A DNA stretch of 64,000 nt from Achromobacter xylosoxidans (lineage in GTDB: Bacteria; Pseudomonadota; Gammaproteobacteria; Burkholderiales; Burkholderiaceae_B): NCBI RefSeq assembly GCF_002192695.1, contig NZ_MTLG01000075.1, positions 372,001 to 436,000 of the forward strand. The letters run 5' to 3'. The notes under the pieces are model-generated. The model did not search any database, had not been told where the DNA came from, and saw only the letters and a program-made list of their open reading frames with translations. A program made the position numbers and the translations under genes. Shown piece after piece: positions 62,425 through 64,000 of the stretch. Position 1 is the stretch's first letter. Each line of letters opens with the position of its first letter.

Positions 62425-63174
62425 ATGAGCGTAAAACTCCCCTCCTGGCCTTACTCCCGTTACATCGCGCATCGCGGCGGCGGCCGTCTGGCCCCGGAGA
62501 ACACCCTGGCCGCCATGCGCGTGGGCGCCGAGCACGGCTTCACGATGTTCGAATACGACGTCAAGCTGAGCAGCGACAACGTGCTGGTGCTGATGCACGA
62601 CGACGACGTGGACCGCACCTCCAACGGCCGCGGACCCGCCGCTGCCAAAACCTATTCCGAGCTTGCCCAGCTGGATTTCGGCAGCTGGCATTCGGCCGCC
62701 TACGCCGGCGAGCCCCTGCCCACCTTCGCCGCCGTCGCCCGCTACACGGTGGCCAACGGCATTGCCAGCAATGTCGAGATCAAGCCCTGCCCGGGCCGCG
62801 AGGCCGAGACCGGCCGCGCCGTGGCGCTGGCTGCGCGCCAGCTGTGGCAAGGCGCGGCCGAAGCCCCGCTCCTGTCCTCGTTCGCGGAAGAAGCGCTGCA
62901 GGCCGCGCTGGAAACCGCCCCCGAATTGCCGCGCGCACTGCTGGTGGAGAAGGTGCCCGCCGACTGGCGCGAACGCCTGGCCAAGTACGAGTGCGTGGCC
63001 CTGAACATCAATCAGAAGGACGCCACCCCTGAGCTGATCGATGCCGTGCATGCCGTCGGCTATCGCATCGCCGCCTGGACCGTCAACGACCCGGAGCGCG
63101 CCCGCCTGCTGCTCGACTGGGGCATCGACGGCATTTTCACCGACGAGCTGGCCGCGATCCGGCCGGCCGCCTAA
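62425..63174 (+). CDS. ugpQ: Cytoplasmic glycerophosphodiester phosphodiesterase
   Basis: UgpQ cleaves glycerophosphodiesters to glycerol 3-phosphate and an alcohol. The 249-residue GDPD protein has the catalytic pair in YIAHRGGGRLAPENTLAAM near residue 13, metal ligands in FEYDVKLSSDNVLVLMHDD near residue 45, EIKPCPGREAETG and the C-terminal AAWTVNDPERARLLLDWGIDGIFTD. The lack of a signal peptide separates it from periplasmic GlpQ. It starts 108 bp after the M20 gene and is followed 12 bp later by rlmJ. Confidence 0.92.
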   Translation: MSVKLPSWPYSRYIAHRGGGRLAPENTLAAMRVGAEHGFTMFEYDVKLSSDNVLVLMHDDDVDRTSNGRGPAAAKTYSELAQLDFGSWHSAAYAGEPLPTFAAVARYTVANGIASNVEIKPCPGREAETGRAVALAARQLWQGAAEAPLLSSFAEEALQAALETAPELPRALLVEKVPADWRERLAKYECVALNINQKDATPELIDAVHAVGYRIAAWTVNDPERARLLLDWGIDGIFTDELAAIRPAA

Positions 63175-63186
63175 GGCAGGACGCCC

Positions 63187-64000
63187 GTGTTCAGTTACCG
63201 CCACGCCTTCCACGCCGGCAACCACGCCGACGTGCTCAAGCACGCCATCCTGATCCACACGCTGGATTACTTCAATAAAAAGGACGCGCCCTACTGGGTC
63301 GTCGACACCCACGCCGGCGCCGGGCTCTACAGCCTGGATAGCGATTGGGCCGCCAAGACCTCCGAGTTCGCCGACGGCATCGGCCGCCTGTGGGAAGCCA
63401 AGGACCTGCCGCCCATCCTGGCCGAGTACGTCGCCCGGATCCGCGGCTACAACACCAACGGCCGCCTCAAGCGCTATCCCGGCTCGCCGTGGCTGGCGCT
63501 GGACGCGCTGCGTCCGTCGGACCGGCTGCGCCTGTTCGAGATGCACCCGACCGAAATCGATACGCTGGTTGCCAACCTGGAACACCAGGGCCGCGCCGCG
63601 CAGCGCCAGACCACCATCTACGGCGACGACGGTTTCGAGGGCGTCAAGGCGCTGCTGCCGCCGCCCACGCGCCGCGGCATGGTGCTGATCGATCCTTCAT
63701 ACGAAGACAAGAACGACTACCGCCGCACCTTCGTCACCATCAAGGAATGCATCAAGCGCTTCGCCACCGGCACCTATGCCGTCTGGTATCCGCTGGTGCA
63801 GCGCCGCGAAGCCGGCGAAATGGCCCGCCACCTGGAGAACCTCAAGGTCAAAAGCTGGCTGCACGCCACGCTGACCGTCAAGAAGGCGACCATCGACGGC
63901 TACGGCCTGCACGGCAGCGGCATGTTCCTGATCAATCCGCCCTGGACGCTGCATGACGCCCTGAAGCAGGCCATGCCTTATCTGGCGCGCACGCTGGGCC
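63187..64000 (+). CDS. rlmJ: 23S rRNA (adenine(2030)-N6)-methyltransferase RlmJ (partial)
   Basis: RlmJ methylates A2030 of 23S rRNA using SAM. The frame starts at a GTG at 63187 (read MFSYRHAFHAGNHADVLKHA, the diagnostic family N-terminus) with AGGA upstream. It runs off the right edge after about 271 of roughly 280 residues. It has the SAM-binding stretch VDTHAGAGLYSL and the catalytic motif LIDPSYEDKNDY, where Ser replaces the second Pro of the common DPPY. It is probably co-transcribed with ugpQ. Confidence 0.93.
   Translation, partial: MFSYRHAFHAGNHADVLKHAILIHTLDYFNKKDAPYWVVDTHAGAGLYSLDSDWAAKTSEFADGIGRLWEAKDLPPILAEYVARIRGYNTNGRLKRYPGSPWLALDALRPSDRLRLFEMHPTEIDTLVANLEHQGRAAQRQTTIYGDDGFEGVKALLPPPTRRGMVLIDPSYEDKNDYRRTFVTIKECIKRFATGTYAVWYPLVQRREAGEMARHLENLKVKSWLHATLTVKKATIDGYGLHGSGMFLINPPWTLHDALKQAMPYLARTLG

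Noticed and set aside
60946..63585. Long minus-strand frame of 879 codons opposite the M20 peptidase and ugpQ genes
   Set aside because: It is antisense to two well-recognised genes, is rich in Gly/Arg/His/Ala/Gln typical of high-GC shadow frames, and shows no domain.
1..64000. CRISPR arrays, phage genes, transposases or a conjugative system
   Set aside because: No regularly spaced repeats with unique spacers, and no integrase, transposase or structural phage genes were found. The only array-like element is the 48-bp tandem repeat, which has no spacers.

Overview
The window is a high-GC stretch of a bacterial chromosome, about two thirds G+C by eye. It most likely comes from a betaproteobacterium of the Alcaligenaceae, in the Achromobacter/Bordetella group. 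The reasons are the housekeeping set (glnA, hemW, rdgB, rph, yicC, gmk, rpoZ, a bifunctional spoT, serB, ppiD, rlmJ), an OmpC-type Burkholderiales porin, and an unusual density of periplasmic-binding-protein transporters. This assignment is an inference from protein character. I saw no rRNA, tRNA, CRISPR array, insertion sequence or prophage. glnA (left edge) and rlmJ (right edge) are cut by the window.

Layout. 1-3 kb: glnA with a clear sigma-54/NtrC promoter, then hemW and rdgB. 3.2-9.4 kb: an EAL-CBS-GGDEF protein, a chemoreceptor, an acyl-CoA dehydrogenase and an MmgE/PrpD protein, lying between rdgB and rph. 9.4-11.3 kb: rph and yicC, divergent. 11.3-19.4 kb: an accessory stretch with a HigBA-type toxin-antitoxin pair beside a probable broken antitoxin gene, lysP, amn, an NlpC/P60 hydrolase, an SDR and the thiosulfate dehydrogenase pair tsdBA. 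19.4-22.6 kb: gmk-rpoZ-spoT. 22.7-31.4 kb: a glutamine-type ABC transporter (glnHPQ), a C45-type acyltransferase/hydrolase, a 1207-residue fused 5-oxoprolinase with a winged-helix regulator, and nudC. 31.6-35.8 kb: a TRAP transporter and a porin. 35.8-40.4 kb: a complete Liv-type ABC transporter.

40.6-49.3 kb is the most distinctive part. It is a same-strand cluster bracketed by two closely similar LysR regulators: LysR2, TRAP dctP, dctQ, dctM, a DUF2848 protein, an amidase, LysR1 and a DUF1445 putative hydro-lyase. The first TRAP gene and the DUF1445 gene each have the same 24-bp LysR-type operator upstream (22 of 24 bases identical). This points to one regulon for import and breakdown of an unidentified amide- or carboxylate-containing compound. 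A 48-bp tandem repeat separates dctP from dctQ.

49.4-64 kb: an EamA exporter, fabV, serB with a GcvA-like LysR, a three-gene ABC importer with a fused permease, ybbA/tesA with overlapping divergent start codons, ppiD with an intrinsic-terminator hairpin in its leader, a secreted M20 carboxypeptidase, ugpQ and partial rlmJ. Taken together the genes suggest a soil/water or opportunistic heterotroph that scavenges amino acids, amides and organic acids.
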